A stretch of DNA of 56,368 nt, from positions 1 through 56,368 of the forward strand of contig NZ_JAHUWN010000038.1 of assembly GCF_019219025.1 (NCBI RefSeq). The letters are read 5' to 3'. Position numbers and translations under genes: made by a program. The notes under the pieces are model-generated. The model saw only the letters and a list, made by a program, of their open reading frames with translations, was not told the DNA's origin and searched no databases. Each line of letters starts with the position of its first letter. Positions within the stretch are counted from its first letter, which is position 1. The stretch comes from Bacillus sp. sid0103. Lineage in GTDB: Bacteria; Bacillota; Bacilli; Bacillales_B; DSM-18226. This document shows, piece after piece, positions 54,648 through 56,368 of the stretch.

Positions 54648-55655
54648 TTATTCGGTGTCTTTTGTTTGGGATAGTTTTTGTTTATCGGTAGTTCCAGGTG
54701 GTTGTTCTAGCCATTTGTTATCAATCATGATGTTAACTCCGTCCTTAGCATACTGAGCGACTTCTAGCGATAAGCGTTCATAATTTAAAAAAAGGTCTGT
54801 TCTTTGACTTGCCGCCGCTCCAGTTGCATAATTTCCTGAACCAGTCGCACTTAACAATGCCATATGAGACATGGCTAGTTTGTCTGAGAATGTCGGTGTA
54901 GTTGAATTTGTTATAGCAACATCTGATGAAACTGGTGGTTGTATATCATTGTCGAGTAGAGTTGCAGAAAAAATCTGCACATGCTTTTTTGAAATATCGT
55001 TACCTCTTAACATCCACTTTTGTATATTTTTTCTCGGTGATGTTTGAGCAAAACTAATAGAAAGATGACTACCTATTAGATTGGTTTGAATGTTCATATA
55101 AAGATGAGATATTTCAACTGTATTTAAAGGGCGTTGCTTACTGAAAAGAGAAAAACCACTTAAATAACTTTTGCTATCTACGTAATCAGTCTTTGTTGGG
55201 TATGCAATATACGGTGCTCTTACAAACAATCCTTTAGAAAGTGCGACATCTGAACTTCTGTCGAATAAAATTGACGTTTCTTTTAGTCCTTCCATAAAAT
55301 AACCCCTTACATCTTTTCTTGCACTCATGGAAACGAGTCCACTATAAGCAAGTAAACCAACCTTTGCCATGTGGTTTATGTAAGTCAGCATAAATGAATC
55401 AGTATATAGGCGAGGAGCATTTAAATTGACATCTTTGTTAGTAAATCCTGTTGGTAATGGCAATTGTTCTTCTTCGAAAAGATGAGTTAGTTTTTCTATA
55501 TGAGAAACTGTAAGGTCATATGCAAACTGTATAATAGGCTTTATCTCTGCGTCTTCAACATGTACTAGAAAATATCCAAGAATGCACTTAGCCATACTAT
55601 CGTTCATATAGCCAGTCCAAGTACAAGCGATTTCTGATGATGTTAGGTTGATCAT
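54648..55655 (-). CDS. DUF3231 family protein
   Basis: The 335-residue protein consists of two tandem DUF3231 halves: SSEIACTWTGYMNDSMAKCIL with FLVHVEDAEIKPII in the first, and a second set around ISHLYMNIQTNLIGSHLSISFAQTS and AMSHMALLSATGSGNYATG. The halves look like four-helix, ferritin-like bundles. The family is common in several copies in Bacillus genomes and uncharacterised; sporulation roles have been suggested. GGAGGAG precedes the ATG. No signal peptide is seen. The gene is intact and stands alone. Confidence 0.85.
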   Translation of the reverse strand: MINLTSSEIACTWTGYMNDSMAKCILGYFLVHVEDAEIKPIIQFAYDLTVSHIEKLTHLFEEEQLPLPTGFTNKDVNLNAPRLYTDSFMLTYINHMAKVGLLAYSGLVSMSARKDVRGYFMEGLKETSILFDRSSDVALSKGLFVRAPYIAYPTKTDYVDSKSYLSGFSLFSKQRPLNTVEISHLYMNIQTNLIGSHLSISFAQTSPRKNIQKWMLRGNDISKKHVQIFSATLLDNDIQPPVSSDVAITNSTTPTFSDKLAMSHMALLSATGSGNYATGAAASQRTDLFLNYERLSLEVAQYAKDGVNIMIDNKWLEQPPGTTDKQKLSQTKDTE

Positions 55656-55989
55656 ATTCCGAACTCCTCCAAAAAAATATATATTGGTATACTTTCCGAA
55701 TAAACTTGTTTTTATGTAGCCTAAGATGTCCTTGATATCGTGGTAATCCAGTCATAAAATGCAGATAAGACGACCAATCCGCAAGTCAGCCGTCCATCGA
55801 ATACTTACCTTCTTGAAGTTCATTGCGGTATATTGAGAAATTCAAGTTGATAAATACAAAAGAGGAGGAAACCATCTTTTACTGTTTCCTAGAATAAGCT
55901 ATATTGATTGTGAAAGAATGTACTTAAACTAACGAAGCAGGTTAGTTGTGCGAAATGTTTCTAGCTTAAATGGAGGATGGTCACATTTC

Positions 55990-56368
55990 TCTGGTAAAGG
56001 TTAGACAGTTCCTGTCGGAACTGAAGGATTATATCGAAGAATCAAATGATGGGGTAACGCCCTGAAGGGTTCTCTCTTAGTCGAATAGCACTCTATTTAG
56101 TAAGAATGATAGTGTTATAAGCTCGGCGAAAAGGCGTGAGAATTTACCGTAACAGGTTAAGCTGACGAAAGCCTACTCGATGGGGTGGTGTAAATCATGA
56201 TGCTTGAGTTGAATGAATATGGTGAGAATGCGAATAAACCTAAAAGAAATGGTTAAGCTGACGAACTTCTGAATGTACGGGTCTATACCTGCGATACATA
56301 GAAATGTGTATATCACCAAATTGTGAGGTTAGATGTGGGTGAGTAAAAATAACTAATATGAAAATCCA
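55990..56368 (+). mobile_element. Probable group II intron, 5' part, cut by the window edge
   Basis: The stretch from about 55990 is GC-richer than its surroundings and dense in short helices and GAAA-type loops (GGCGAAAAGGC, GGTTAAGCTGACGAAAGCC, repeated GGTTAAGCTGACGAA). The phrase GGTGAGAATGCGAATAA and similar are typical of bacterial group II intron domain I. No coding frame is present. The exact 5' splice site (GTGYG) is not certain. The rest, including any maturase, lies outside the window. Confidence 0.5.

Overview
The window looks like chromosome from a low-GC, spore-forming member of the Bacillaceae. Most signals start with strong AGGAGG-type ribosome binding sites, many genes begin with TTG or GTG, and there is spore-type gene content (two SleL/YaaH-like cortex hydrolases and a CdaS-type diadenylate cyclase). 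The MhqR/YodB quinone-stress gene set is of Bacillus type. Genus cannot be fixed from this stretch. The first ~118 bases are the 3' tail of a group II intron and the last ~400 bases look like the 5' part of another, so the window is probably a whole contig that ended in multicopy introns.

Left part (0.2-17 kb). A bacterial nitric oxide synthase is followed by a remnant of 3-oxoacid CoA-transferase subunit A, intact subunit B and a frameshifted thiolase. A pentose-phosphate operon comes next: a 44-codon stress peptide of BA3454 type, then rpiA, zwf, tkt, gnd, tal and pgi, closed by a terminator. Its only visible promoter has, just upstream, a palindrome TATCTC-N6-GAGATA identical in form to those of the quinone-stress regulon 15 kb away. 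After a decayed azoreductase and a YodB-like HxlR repressor come two paralogous LysM-GH18 spore cortex hydrolases with cdaS between them, then a decayed sugar transporter and an ORF-less group II intron.

Middle part (18.8-36 kb). An mhqR-type repressor leads a quinone/electrophile detoxification cluster: two DoxX proteins, two ring-cleaving dioxygenases, a flavin-reductase-like protein, an MhqD-type hydrolase and a WrbA-type quinone reductase. Several members carry single-base frameshifts. Next are broken genes (isochorismatase family, LtrA, Ohr, a second WrbA) and a degraded mobile element with opposed integrase halves. A tidy four-gene operon follows (GntR regulator, DUF2848, MFS transporter, nitrilase-family amidase) with a consensus promoter and operator, then an IS6-family element.

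Right part (36-56 kb). A cystine-type ABC transporter (TcyK/L/M/N-like) sits behind an internally deleted acyl-CoA dehydrogenase. A recombinase graveyard follows: a decayed serine recombinase, an intact tyrosine integrase with a dif-like palindrome upstream, a truncated second integrase, and two sequences matching the 3' half of selenocysteine tRNA, plus a third copy of the anticodon-loop core. A YerD-like glutamate-synthase-domain flavoprotein lies among them. The end holds a large Vpr-like secreted subtilase, an IS21 istB fragment, a truncated HNH-type gene and a DUF3231 protein. The main functional idea is that electrophile stress may control both the detoxifying enzymes and the NADPH-producing pentose-phosphate operon through one operator type.
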